Assembly: GCA_902786815.1 (NCBI GenBank)
Contig: CADADV010000003.1
Span: 62,001 to 126,000 of the forward strand
DNA: 64,000 bases
Source: an uncultured Eubacteriales bacterium
Lineage (GTDB): Bacteria; Bacillota; Clostridia; Peptostreptococcales; Anaerovoracaceae
Reading direction: 5' to 3'
The notes beneath the pieces were generated by a model that saw only the letters and a program-made list of their open reading frames with translations, ran no database searches and was not told the DNA's origin. Shown here piece after piece: positions 42,833 through 50,440 of this stretch. The position numbers were made by a program, and so were the translations under genes. Position 1 is the stretch's first letter. Each line of letters starts with the position of its first letter.

Positions 42833-44341
42833 TTATTTATCATTCAATCCGTCGATCTTGTTGATGATATCTCTCAATACCTGCTGCACGCTCTTGACGT
42901 CGTCTGCATAGTGCAGCTGCTCAACCGACTTCGACGGGCTGTCTGTCAATGCTGTCCGTCCGAACATCTGAGCATCCACTGTCTGCATGTCTCTGATGCC
43001 GAAACCGACTTTTCTCACATAGATCAGATTTCCCGGTGATACATTGTCCGATGTAATACCGTAACCTGCTGTTCCGCTGCCAAGTGTCATGGCCGGTGTC
43101 AGGTTCGTCGTCGCACCCATGCTGCCGAATGTCGCCGGCGTGTTCACGAGAACTCTGCCGACAGGCTTTTTGAGTGCAAAATCACGAACGACGTTCTCCG
43201 CTCTGGAGTGGATCACCAGTGTATGTCCCTGCTTCAAGGTCAAAAGCAGTTCGATGCATTTCTCACAGGCTGTCATCCAGTTCTCTTCAACGAAATACGC
43301 CATGACAGGACCGAGTTTCACATGGGTGTACGGATTTCTCGTCGATGCATACTTCTCTTCAGAGATCAGCAGTACGGTTCCTTCCGGTACGCTGAATCCG
43401 GCCTTCTGCGCCAGCTTCTCGGCAGGGATACCGATCAGAGCTTCATTGGCGCTTCCATCGGAATGGAATATGATGGAGGCCAGCTTCTTCGATTCTTCAC
43501 TGCTCATGAACCATGTATGGTTACGCCGGAATTCTTCCTTGACTTCATCCGCAATGGGAGCATCTACGACAACTGTCTGCTCCGCAGCGGGAAGCACGCC
43601 ATTATCAAAAGTCTTGCTCGCAATGATATCCTTGACTGCCTGCTGGATGTCGGCCGTTCTTTCAATAAAGACGGGACCGTTTCCTGCTCCGCCGTAGATT
43701 AGCGGTTTGTTGGAATCCTGTGCTGCCTTGAGCATCCCCGGAACACCTGTGTTCAGGATCATGGCTGTGTGCTCATGATTCATCAGCTCGATCGTGCCGC
43801 TGGCTGTTACGGTGTGCATGTAGCACACTGCTCCTTCAGGCATTCCTGCCGCTTCAGCTGCTTCGATCATGATGTCCAGTGCTCTTCCGATCGTCTCCTT
43901 CGCTCTCGGATGAGGCGAGAACACAATGGAGTTGCCCGACTTGATCGCGATCAGCGCCTTGTAGATCGTTGTCGATACAGGGCTTGTTGCCGGACAGAGT
44001 GCTGCGATCACACCCATCGGAACACCGATATCGACGATCCCCTTCTGCGGATCATCGCTGATCACGCCTACGTAGCGTTTGCCGCGCAGCTGCTCTCTCA
44101 GATACGTGCAGACAAAATGATTCTTTGCGTATTTGTCCTTCCAGTTACCGAAATCCGTCTCATCAGCAGACAGGACTGCTAATTCCTCAATGTGGGGCTG
44201 TACTGCATCTGCCATCGCTTCGACAAATGTATCCAGCTGCTCCTGAGGCAAAAGCGCCAGCCACTGCTGAGCATGGTATGCATTCTCTGCCAGAATACGC
44301 GCTTCCTGGATGGAGAGAAGATCGTTATCTATGATATTCAT
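42833..44341 (-). CDS. aldehyde dehydrogenase homologue lacking the catalytic Cys
   Basis: A 502-residue protein of the PduP/EutE-type aldehyde dehydrogenase fold. Most landmarks are conserved (GVIAALCPATSPVSTTIYKALIAI, FSPHPRAKE, GGAGNGPVFIERTADIQ), but the catalytic segment reads DNGVLPAAEQTVV, with Pro at residue 251 exactly where the intact paralogue at 30925-32658 has C251 ([10 protein letters not shown]). The codon is CCC at 43589-43591. It cannot form the thioester intermediate. A C-terminal amphipathic helix (VQQVLRDIINKIDGL) may act as an encapsulation peptide. It lies directly upstream of cutC and downstream of two shell genes. A structural, chaperone-like or altered catalytic role is possible. 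Confidence 0.93.
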   Translation of the reverse strand: MNIIDNDLLSIQEARILAENAYHAQQWLALLPQEQLDTFVEAMADAVQPHIEELAVLSADETDFGNWKDKYAKNHFVCTYLREQLRGKRYVGVISDDPQKGIVDIGVPMGVIAALCPATSPVSTTIYKALIAIKSGNSIVFSPHPRAKETIGRALDIMIEAAEAAGMPEGAVCYMHTVTASGTIELMNHEHTAMILNTGVPGMLKAAQDSNKPLIYGGAGNGPVFIERTADIQQAVKDIIASKTFDNGVLPAAEQTVVVDAPIADEVKEEFRRNHTWFMSSEESKKLASIIFHSDGSANEALIGIPAEKLAQKAGFSVPEGTVLLISEEKYASTRNPYTHVKLGPVMAYFVEENWMTACEKCIELLLTLKQGHTLVIHSRAENVVRDFALKKPVGRVLVNTPATFGSMGATTNLTPAMTLGSGTAGYGITSDNVSPGNLIYVRKVGFGIRDMQTVDAQMFGRTALTDSPSKSVEQLHYADDVKSVQQVLRDIINKIDGLNDK

Positions 44342-44373
44342 TTGTAATCACTCCCTCCGCCTGCAGTTATCTA

Positions 44374-44694
44374 CTAGTCTTCATATGGTAATAACTTATC
44401 TAATGTATAACGCTCGATGATCTTTTCGATGTCCGGGTGCGGTGTGGCGATGACAACGGAGCTGTAAACCTCTGCTCCCATGTCAGCGACTGCCTTTACG
44501 CCCGCGTCTACTGCAGACTTGCACGCGCCGACGTCGCCTCTTACCAGCACTGAAATATATCCGGATGCGGTGTTCTCATATCCGATCAGCTCAACTTCCG
44601 CTGCCTTGACCATTGCGTCGGCTGCCTGACAGATGAAGACCAGTCCGAATGTTTCGATCATTCCTAAAGCTCTTCCGCTTCTTCCGCTTGCCAT
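44374..44694 (-). CDS. BMC-H shell protein
   Basis: A 106-residue single-BMC-domain protein ([64 protein letters not shown]). A Phe/Val/Cys-bearing second helix differs from the other BMC-H proteins of the locus, and a charged tail (YTLDKLLPYED) follows. It is the second gene of the operon after the MerR-type promoter. Ribosome binding site AAAGGAA. Confidence 0.95.
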   Translation of the reverse strand: MASGRSGRALGMIETFGLVFICQAADAMVKAAEVELIGYENTASGYISVLVRGDVGACKSAVDAGVKAVADMGAEVYSSVVIATPHPDIEKIIERYTLDKLLPYED

Positions 44695-44711
44695 TTCAAT
44701 TCATTCCTTTC

Positions 44712-45014
44712 TTAATAGATATCCACGTCGTGACAGGATACAATATCGCCAACTTCCGGAATTGGCCTGGGGATAACGTTCTGTGCTGTCAGGGTTCCGA
44801 TTGCTGCTGCTGCTTTTGCGCCTGCTTCGACAGAAGCCTTGCAAGCTGCAACGTCGCCGGTTACGATGATCGTAACGAGCGTAGAGCCGATGTTCTCGTA
44901 AGATACGAGTTCAACCTCTGCCGCCTTGAGCATCTTGTCGCATGCTTCTACCGCCGGAACCATTCCGATGGTCTCGATGAATCCAACAGCCTCTCTACCA
45001 TAAAATCTCGGCAT
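44712..45014 (-). CDS. BMC-H shell protein, first gene of the operon
   Basis: A 100-residue single-BMC-domain protein (EAVGFIETIGMVPAVEACDKMLKAA, GSTLVTIIVTGDVAACKASVEAG, AQNVIPRPIPEVGDIV). It is the first gene of the long minus-strand choline operon; the -10 of the MerR-type promoter ends 84 bases upstream. First-position BMC-H genes are usually the major facet protein. Start ATG follows AAAGGAG. Confidence 0.95.
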   Translation of the reverse strand: MPRFYGREAVGFIETIGMVPAVEACDKMLKAAEVELVSYENIGSTLVTIIVTGDVAACKASVEAGAKAAAAIGTLTAQNVIPRPIPEVGDIVSCHDVDIY

Positions 45015-45098
45015 TTGACATTACTCCTTTCTATGTGTTGCTTTGTTTTGATTGGATAACCTATTTACCTTAATAAATATATAGTTATAGTTGTATTT

Positions 45099-45129
45099 AT
45101 TTTACAAGTTACTCTAAGAGTAATGTCAA
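45099..45129 (-). promoter_or_regulatory. MerR-type promoter of the choline operon
   Basis: Read on the minus strand, TTGACA (45124-45129) and TAAAAT (45099-45104) are 19 bases apart. The spacer starts with a perfect dyad, TTACTCT-T-AGAGTAA. An overlong spacer with a centred dyad is the hallmark of promoters activated by MerR-family proteins through DNA distortion. The downstream gene is the first shell protein. The candidate activators are the MerR genes at 46900 and 49574. Confidence 0.8.
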
Positions 45130-45333
45130 GCGTTGAATTCATGCTCCCGGCTAGTGGGGGCACCCGGTGCTACACCCGTTTCCAAAAAGCGTTTTATTTT
45201 AACGATTGTGCTCCCTTTTTGCCTGAAACGGTTCTTTTTTAAAAGTTAATTTTTAACAGGGTATGTTTCCCAATTCCGACCCAAACATTCCCCTTAGGGG
45301 AATTCTTCACACAATTCAGTCGGTCAAAACTGT

Positions 45334-45362
45334 TTGACGGATGCACAAATTTGAGGTATTGT
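45334..45362 (+). promoter_or_regulatory. promoter of the plus-strand EutS/EutP/MerR operon
   Basis: TTGACG (45334-45339) and TATTGT (45357-45362) are 17 bases apart, about 90 bases before the first start codon. The hexamers fit sigma-A moderately well. No MerR-type dyad was seen in the spacer. Confidence 0.5.
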
Positions 45363-45453
45363 GAGTAGAGCATCGTTTGTTATAGCTGTATTTGCGGATT
45401 GTGAATTTTATGACAATTCCGCTTATCAATATTCGGAAAGGAGGCTTGACTGT

Positions 45454-45834
45454 ATGGATACCAATCAGGGAAACAGACCTGGTTCCGGCCAGATGCGAAT
45501 CGTGCAGGAACTGGTAGCCGGCAAAGAGATCACCCTGGCGCACATCATCGGCGGTCCCCTTCCTATTGTTTACCAGAAGTTGGGCCTGAACCCTGACATC
45601 GACTACAGGACTTCCGCGATCGGCATCATGAATCTGACGCCGCCGGAATCTGCGGTCATCGCTTCCGATATCGCTGTCAAAAGCGGCAATGTATATCTGG
45701 GTTTTGCGGACCGGTTCAGCGGCACGCTGATCATCACCGGAGAGATCGCAGAAGTCACGACCGCAATCGAAGAGATCGTGAACTATTTTCAGAATACGCT
45801 GGGCTATGTTGTCTGCCCGATCACGAAAAGATAA
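45454..45834 (+). CDS. permuted BMC-H shell protein (EutS/PduU/CutR type)
   Basis: A 126-residue circularly permuted BMC protein. ATG 45454 was chosen because AAAGGAGG lies 9 bases upstream; an upstream in-frame start would add an unrelated segment. Pattern: IVQELVAGKEITLAHIIG, then AIGIMNLTPPESAVIASDIAVKSG and GFADRFSGTLIITGEIAEVTTAI. It opens the plus-strand operon with a second EutS-like gene, a EutP-like gene and a MerR regulator. Three EutS-type genes in one locus is notable. Confidence 0.92.
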   Translation: MDTNQGNRPGSGQMRIVQELVAGKEITLAHIIGGPLPIVYQKLGLNPDIDYRTSAIGIMNLTPPESAVIASDIAVKSGNVYLGFADRFSGTLIITGEIAEVTTAIEEIVNYFQNTLGYVVCPITKR

Positions 45835-45863
45835 CAATCCATTATTTTATATCTTGATCGACC

Positions 45864-45898
45864 AGGCAATTTCACAAGGAAATTGCCTTTGCTATACT
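45864..45898. promoter_or_regulatory. perfect inverted repeat and -10-like site before the second EutS-type gene
   Basis: A 10-bp perfect stem (AGGCAATTTC / GAAATTGCCT, loop ACAAG) at 45864-45888 is followed by TATACT at 45893-45898. It could be an operator over an internal promoter or an attenuator. Its U-tract is weak, so a strong terminator is unlikely. Confidence 0.45.
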
Positions 45899-45938
45899 TA
45901 TCAGGTATTTCAGTGAAGTATTTCAGGAGGAATCATCC

Positions 45939-46388
45939 GTGAGCTACAAAGCCGGTCCTAAAGACACAGCTGATAACCAGGCGGCAATCGAGGCGCTCAT
46001 CAGCGAGGCCATGCAGTACGCCCAGGGCGGACAGATCAGAATCATTTCCCCTCTGGTCTCCGGCAAGGAGATCACGCTGGCGCATGTCATCGGCACCTCT
46101 GATTACAGTGTCTACAAGAACCTGGGCCTGGACATCGGCTTCCACGCCGGCGAAGATCCTACCGGCAAATCCATCGGGATCCTCCACATGCACCCTGCGG
46201 AATCCGTCGTGATCGCCGCGGATATCGCTGCCAAATGGGGAGACATCAACATCGGGTTCATGGACCGTTTCAGCGGATCCATGATCATCACCGGCTCCCG
46301 CGCGGAGGTCGACAGCGCCATCGAGGAGAACTGCAGATACTTCGGGGAAACGCTGGGATACACCGTCTGCCCGATCTCACACGAATAA
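45939..46388 (+). CDS. permuted BMC-H shell protein (EutS/PduU/CutR type)
   Basis: A 149-residue protein starting at GTG (45939) after AGGAGG. It is a longer relative of 45454-45834: an N-terminal extension (AGPKDTADNQAAIEALISEAMQYAQGG), then IISPLVSGKEITLAHVIG, KSIGILHMHPAESVVIAADIA and GFMDRFSGSMIITGSRAEVDSAI. The two share their C-terminal ending (TLGY-VCPI) and are probably tandem duplicates. The longer form may give a distinct hexamer face. Confidence 0.9.
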   Translation: MSYKAGPKDTADNQAAIEALISEAMQYAQGGQIRIISPLVSGKEITLAHVIGTSDYSVYKNLGLDIGFHAGEDPTGKSIGILHMHPAESVVIAADIAAKWGDINIGFMDRFSGSMIITGSRAEVDSAIEENCRYFGETLGYTVCPISHE

Positions 46389-46400
46389 GGAGCGCATCTC

Positions 46401-46892
46401 ATGAGGAAACTGTTTCTCTGCGGCCGCAGCGAGGCCGGCAAAACATCTCTGACCCAGGCGCTCAAGGGCGAACAGGTCCACTATCAGAAAACACAGTACG
46501 TCAAGACCTGGGACATCACCATCGATACGCCGGGAGAATACGCCGAGACAAAAACGCTCGCAATGGCTCTGGGCATTTTTTCATTTGACTCGGATGTTGT
46601 AGGACTGCTGTGCGGCGCGGATGAACCTTACAATCTCTTTGATCCTGCGATCAACGGCGTCGTCAACCGCCCTATGATCGGCATCATCACCAAGATCGAC
46701 GAACCGAACGCCAATGTTCCGATGGTCCGGAGGTGGCTGGAGGAGGCCGGCTGCGAGCGGATCTTCCCTGTGGACAGTGTCACCGGGCGCGGCATCGACG
46801 AACTGAGAGAATATCTGCTGGAAGAAAAGCAGCCCTTGGATCTGGACCGCGTCATGGAGAACCAGCGCAAAGGCCTGAAAGACTGGGCTTAG
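46401..46892 (+). CDS. EutP/PduV-like small GTPase, second copy
   Basis: A 163-residue P-loop protein with G1 GRSEAGKTS, G3 DTPGEYAE and G4 TKID, which is closer to a true GTPase pattern than the copy at 38224-38685. It lies between the second EutS-type gene (12-base gap) and the MerR regulator (7-base gap). The best-known member, PduV, binds the compartment surface and affects its movement. Confidence 0.9.
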   Translation: MRKLFLCGRSEAGKTSLTQALKGEQVHYQKTQYVKTWDITIDTPGEYAETKTLAMALGIFSFDSDVVGLLCGADEPYNLFDPAINGVVNRPMIGIITKIDEPNANVPMVRRWLEEAGCERIFPVDSVTGRGIDELREYLLEEKQPLDLDRVMENQRKGLKDWA

Positions 46893-46899
46893 AACTATT

Positions 46900-47772
46900 A
46901 TGGAACCTACTTTATTTTCAATCGGCAAGGCAGCTGACATCTGTAACGTTTCTACAAGAACACTCCGCTTTTATGAACAGAATGGTCTCGTGATGCCTGA
47001 CCGCGTAGACGAAGAAAACAGGTATCGCTACTACAGTTATGAGACTTTGCTTCGCGTGCAGACGATCCGGTACCTTCTGGACGAAGGGTTCCCTCTCGAA
47101 GAAATCAAGGACATGCTCCATAAGCACGATCTGGGTACGATGAAACTGCATTTCAATACCCGGATCAAAGAAACGCAGCTGGAACTGCAGTACCTCAAGC
47201 AAAGGCTGACCAGCCTGAACGCCTGGCACTCACTGCTCACAGAAGGCGATTACGTCCTGAAGCACAACGCGCAGACGGTCCATACGAAACACCTTCCTGT
47301 GCACGACTGTTTCTTCTTCCGGCATCAGCCTAAAAATGAAGCGGAGCTGAAAGCCGCCTATATCGAAACCACCTTTTATTCCGAAAGCAAACGCCACGGC
47401 AACGATATGGTGGATATCGGCGGTTCGATCAATGTCTATTTTGAATCCTTTGAAGACAGGATCCATTCCAATGTGAAGCAGATGACGCTTCTGCAGACCA
47501 TGTACCCTGATTCCGACAGCCACGAAAACGTTCTGCGTTTCGGAGGCTTTCTGGCAGCGGCATGCTACCACATCGGAAACCGAGGCAATATCGCTTCCAC
47601 GTATCAGAAAATCATCGACTGGTGCTCTGCGCATCGTTTCGCGCTGCGGGGAGATTCCTTTGAACGTCATGTGCTCGATGGATATTCTGTCATCAAAGAG
47701 GATCAGTTCGTCACAGAGGTCCTTCTGCCCTTCGCCGACGAAGAAACCGTCATCGAAGCAAAGAACTGGTAG
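46900..47772 (+). CDS. MerR-family regulator with effector-binding domain
   Basis: A 290-residue MerR-type activator. Residues 1-75 form the winged helix (FSIGKAADICNVSTRTLRFYEQNGLVMPDRVDEENRYRYYS), about 80-125 the dimer helix, and about 135-290 a GyrI-like or SOUL-type effector domain (GFLAAACYHIGNRGNIASTYQKIIDWC, VTEVLLP). It is the last gene of the plus-strand shell operon and faces a terminator. Its paralogue is encoded at 49574-50416. It is a prime candidate for activating the MerR-type promoters at 45099 and 48020, perhaps in response to choline or trimethylamine. Confidence 0.9.
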   Translation: MEPTLFSIGKAADICNVSTRTLRFYEQNGLVMPDRVDEENRYRYYSYETLLRVQTIRYLLDEGFPLEEIKDMLHKHDLGTMKLHFNTRIKETQLELQYLKQRLTSLNAWHSLLTEGDYVLKHNAQTVHTKHLPVHDCFFFRHQPKNEAELKAAYIETTFYSESKRHGNDMVDIGGSINVYFESFEDRIHSNVKQMTLLQTMYPDSDSHENVLRFGGFLAAACYHIGNRGNIASTYQKIIDWCSAHRFALRGDSFERHVLDGYSVIKEDQFVTEVLLPFADEETVIEAKNW

Positions 47773-47847
47773 ATTATATGGAGGATTTGAAAGACGAAAC
47801 TTAGGGTTTGAATTGTAAACATTTCTGCCTAGGGTAATGATTATAAG

Positions 47848-47874
47848 GGTGAATTTCCATAATTCACCTTTTTT
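47848..47874 (+). terminator. intrinsic terminator of the plus-strand shell/MerR operon
   Basis: A perfect 8-bp stem (GGTGAATT / AATTCACC, loop TCCAT) followed directly by TTTTTT, about 75 bases after the MerR stop codon. This is a clear Rho-independent terminator. Confidence 0.85.
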
Positions 47875-48019
47875 AATGGTTTTATCCTTTGTGAAAAAGT
47901 TAGCAGCATCAAGGTTTTGCGAAAATTTCGGTACTATCTTGCGGTGTTGCCATAACTATTATTAATAACAAACCTTCACGTAACGGCACGATTTCAGCCC
48001 CGAAAACAGAAAAAACGCA

Positions 48020-48049
48020 TTGACCTTGACCTAGCGTCAAGGTTATAAT
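48020..48049 (+). promoter_or_regulatory. MerR-type promoter of the transporter gene
   Basis: TTGACC (48020-48025) and TATAAT (48044-48049) are 18 bases apart. A dyad ACCTTGAC-CTAGC-GTCAAGGT with 8-bp arms (48023-48043) fills the spacer. The layout resembles MerR-family operators (CueR, SoxR types). Located 52 bases before the transporter start. Confidence 0.75.
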
Positions 48050-48101
48050 CAGAACAAGTTATTATCTATTCCTACATTATTGTGAAATACGAGGTGATTC
48101 T

Positions 48102-49202
48102 ATGGAAAATGTACAAAATGCTACTGCATTAGCAGCAGCGAAAACTGCCAGAGATAAAGCCTTCTGGAAAAAGGGCCTGTTTATCGCCATTTTCTCCGGC
48201 TTCCTCTATGGTGGTTACACATCCTTCATGACAGAAGGTATGATGCACGGCGTATGGAACGACATCTATGCTGAGACCCCTACCGGCGTCGCAGCTGGTG
48301 TATCCGCATTCTTTATCGTCTATACAGTAAGTGCTATCGGCGCCGCCTGCGTTGACCTTGGATCCGCTATCTGGTCCCTGTTCTACGGCGGCTGCATCGG
48401 CAGACTGGGCGACTTCAAGAGAACGCTCTCCACAAAACCGGGCAAGATTCTGATCATCGCGGCGATCATCGGTGGACCTCTTGCTTCTACCGCTTATGTA
48501 ATCGGTCTGCAGATGGCTGGCTCCATCATCGTACCGATCGCAGCACTGAATGCCGCTATTGGCGCAATCATCGGCCACTTTGCTTTCAAACAGAAGACAA
48601 CAAAGGGCATGGTTGTTGGTATCATCATCTGCTTCGCAGCAGCAACACTGATTGGTTCTTCTTCCATGACAGACCTGAACTTCTCAGGCGGTGCAGCTCT
48701 TGGTTGTCTGGCAGCGTTCATCGCAGCAGTCGGCTGGGGTGTTGAAGGCGCTGTCGGCGGCTATGCATGCTGCATGGTAGATACTGAGATCGCTATCATC
48801 ATCCGTCAGTGCACTTCCGGACTGGTAAACGCTATCATTCTGGTATCCATCCTGTCCCTCATGGGCGGCGACGGAATTGCTTCCGGCTGGCACGTACTGG
48901 GCGCTTGCCTGACAGACATGCCGTCCTACTGGATGCTGTTCGTTGCAGGCGTGTTCTCATCCTGGTCCTTCAAGTTCTGGTACAAGGGCGCTGCAATGTG
49001 CGGTGCTGCGCTCGGTATGGGCTGCAACGGCGCGTATGCGTTCTGGGGTCCGTTCTGGTGCATGATCGTCTGCGGATTCATCTTCGGACACGATGGATTC
49101 GTTCTTCCGGCTGTTGGCTGGATCGGCGCACTCGTCATGGTTGCTGGTATCCTGATTCTGGCTATCTCCCAGAACAGAGCTACGCTTGCAGCGGAAGAAT
49201 AG
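48102..49202 (+). CDS. 10-TM transporter of the DMT-like type, probable choline or trimethylamine transporter
   Basis: A 366-residue protein with about ten hydrophobic helices in the arrangement of drug/metabolite-type transporters (two-fold repeat, small Gly/Ala-rich helices). A short polar N-terminus precedes the first helix; loops carry GHDG and DTEIAI. It is not a close match to any member I can name. Start ATG has GAGGTGA upstream. Position between two paralogous MerR genes next to the choline compartment, with a dyad promoter, suggests import of choline or export of trimethylamine; sequence alone does not prove either. Confidence 0.65.
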   Translation: MENVQNATALAAAKTARDKAFWKKGLFIAIFSGFLYGGYTSFMTEGMMHGVWNDIYAETPTGVAAGVSAFFIVYTVSAIGAACVDLGSAIWSLFYGGCIGRLGDFKRTLSTKPGKILIIAAIIGGPLASTAYVIGLQMAGSIIVPIAALNAAIGAIIGHFAFKQKTTKGMVVGIIICFAAATLIGSSSMTDLNFSGGAALGCLAAFIAAVGWGVEGAVGGYACCMVDTEIAIIIRQCTSGLVNAIILVSILSLMGGDGIASGWHVLGACLTDMPSYWMLFVAGVFSSWSFKFWYKGAAMCGAALGMGCNGAYAFWGPFWCMIVCGFIFGHDGFVLPAVGWIGALVMVAGILILAISQNRATLAAEE

Positions 49203-49216
49203 GAGGTGTATAGATT

Positions 49217-49480
49217 ATGAGACCATTATTCCAGGAAGTATTGCATCTGTACACAGACGGTAAGGAAAGAAGCCGTCAGATGGTACAGGATGAGCTGAGA
49301 GATGTCTACGGCAACTTCAAAGCTTTCAAGGATCATCAGATGGACGAAGCGCTTCATACCGCAATGTCCAATGGTCTGATCGCAGAAAGCCATTGGGAGC
49401 TGGATGACAGCGGCAATCTGGTGATGTACTATCAGTCCGATCAGGACATGATCGATCTGATCAACAATTACATCAAGTAA
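49217..49480 (+). CDS. small uncharacterised protein co-transcribed with the transporter
   Basis: An 87-residue soluble protein with no family I recognise (opening RPLFQEVLHLYTDGKERSRQMV, ending SDQDMIDLINNYIK). Predicted helical and strongly charged, perhaps a winged-helix-like fold (QDELRDVYGNF... LIAESHWEL). AGGAGG precedes the start, 14 bases behind the transporter stop, so it is a transporter partner or a small regulator. A terminator follows. Confidence 0.7.
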   Translation: MRPLFQEVLHLYTDGKERSRQMVQDELRDVYGNFKAFKDHQMDEALHTAMSNGLIAESHWELDDSGNLVMYYQSDQDMIDLINNYIK

Positions 49481-49494
49481 TACGACAAAAAATC

Positions 49495-49530
49495 AAAAAT
49501 GGCTGTCGCCTTTCGGTGACAGCCATTTTT
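49495..49530. terminator. bidirectional terminator between transporter and MerR genes
   Basis: A 13-bp stem (AAAAATGGCTGTC / GACAGCCATTTTT) with a 10-base loop has A-rich and T-rich flanks on both sides. It ends the plus-strand transporter unit and the minus-strand MerR operon, which converge here. Confidence 0.85.
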
Positions 49531-49573
49531 ATGTGCTGTTTTGCCAGGGGGTTGCACCGATCCCTGCCTATAA

Positions 49574-50416
49574 CTATCTGCTTGCCCCGATGCGGACCTC
49601 CGTCACGTACATGTCGGAGTTGTTCGTCGTCCAGCAGTCTGTGACATACCGTTCCCAGCTGTCCTCGGCCAGCTTATAGCCATGGTTGGCCGCGTACTGT
49701 TCGATCTTCCCGTACGTTTCACGAAGGGTATCATGGGATCCGATATGGTAGCAGGAGAGCATCATTTCCCCTCCCATCTGGATCTGATGCTCCGGCTTGC
49801 TTGGGAAGACAAGCTTTTGCATGATCCGCATCTTTTGACAGGTCCCGTCCAGTCTGTCCCGCCAGGATGGGAACGTGATATTCACTGGTCCCGTGATTTC
49901 GTTCTTGATGGAGTCCAGATAATCGGTCCATTCCAGATTGATGACGGCTTCCCGGTCGTCCTCGATGAAGTCCTGATCCATGAACCCATATTCCTGGGGT
50001 TCGATAAACTTCACAGAAACCTCCCGGACATCATTCTCGATGACCGTTTGCGCTTCCACCAGAAGATCGTACCAGTCGCTGACCGACGTCAGTTTCACGT
50101 TCACTGCCATCTGCTCGTCCTGGAGTTCATTGATCTTCACCAGGAATCCCCGTTCCATCTCACGGTATTCTTCGCTGTTCAGCAGACCTCGCATCTCCTC
50201 CAGTTTGAACCCCATCTGCTTGTAGTACTTCACGATGGTCAGGTCCAGCAGGCTTTTTCGCGAATAGTACCGATAGTGATTCGACGGCGATACTTTATCC
50301 GGGCTGATGATCCCGATCTCATCATAAAACCGCAGCGCCTTCTTTGACACGTTGCAGAGTTTACTGACCTCGCCGATAGAGTATAATTTTTCCCCGTTTG
50401 CTTCCAGCTTTGCCAT
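49574..50416 (-). CDS. second MerR-family regulator with effector-binding domain
   Basis: A 280-residue MerR-type regulator, paralogous to 46900-47772. The winged helix is YSIGEVSKLCNVSKKALRFYDEIGIISPDKVSPSNHYRYYS. The C-terminal effector domain shares its pattern with the other copy (MMLSCYHIGSHDTLRETYGKIEQY, YVTEVRIGASR). It is the last gene of the minus-strand cassette (DUF4125, TPR, DUF4037, DUF4125, MerR), 24 bases after the preceding stop. The proximity of two paralogues around the transporter suggests related ligands. Confidence 0.9.
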   Translation of the reverse strand: MAKLEANGEKLYSIGEVSKLCNVSKKALRFYDEIGIISPDKVSPSNHYRYYSRKSLLDLTIVKYYKQMGFKLEEMRGLLNSEEYREMERGFLVKINELQDEQMAVNVKLTSVSDWYDLLVEAQTVIENDVREVSVKFIEPQEYGFMDQDFIEDDREAVINLEWTDYLDSIKNEITGPVNITFPSWRDRLDGTCQKMRIMQKLVFPSKPEHQIQMGGEMMLSCYHIGSHDTLRETYGKIEQYAANHGYKLAEDSWERYVTDCWTTNNSDMYVTEVRIGASR

Positions 50417-50440
50417 AGTGTGCCGCCTCTTATTCTGCCA

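Larger units (their letters stand above)
45015..45453. promoter_or_regulatory. divergent control region of the choline locus
   Basis: A 439-base gene-free region separates the minus-strand operon from the plus-strand operon. It holds a MerR-type promoter on the minus strand (45099-45129) and a sigma-A-like promoter on the plus strand (45334-45362). The middle (45130-45330) has GC-rich and T-rich tracts but no gene or RNA that I can name; a long leader or second binding site may be present. Confidence 0.6.
47773..48101. other. gene-free control region between MerR operon and transporter
   Basis: This 329-base region contains a terminator (47848-47874) of the shell/MerR operon and the dyad promoter (48020-48049) of the transporter. 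Between them nothing could be assigned. No open frame of note is present. Confidence 0.6.

Noticed and set aside
45130-45330. Small RNA or riboswitch in the choline control region
   Set aside because: GC-rich and T-rich stretches are present but no recognisable conserved fold could be drawn by eye.
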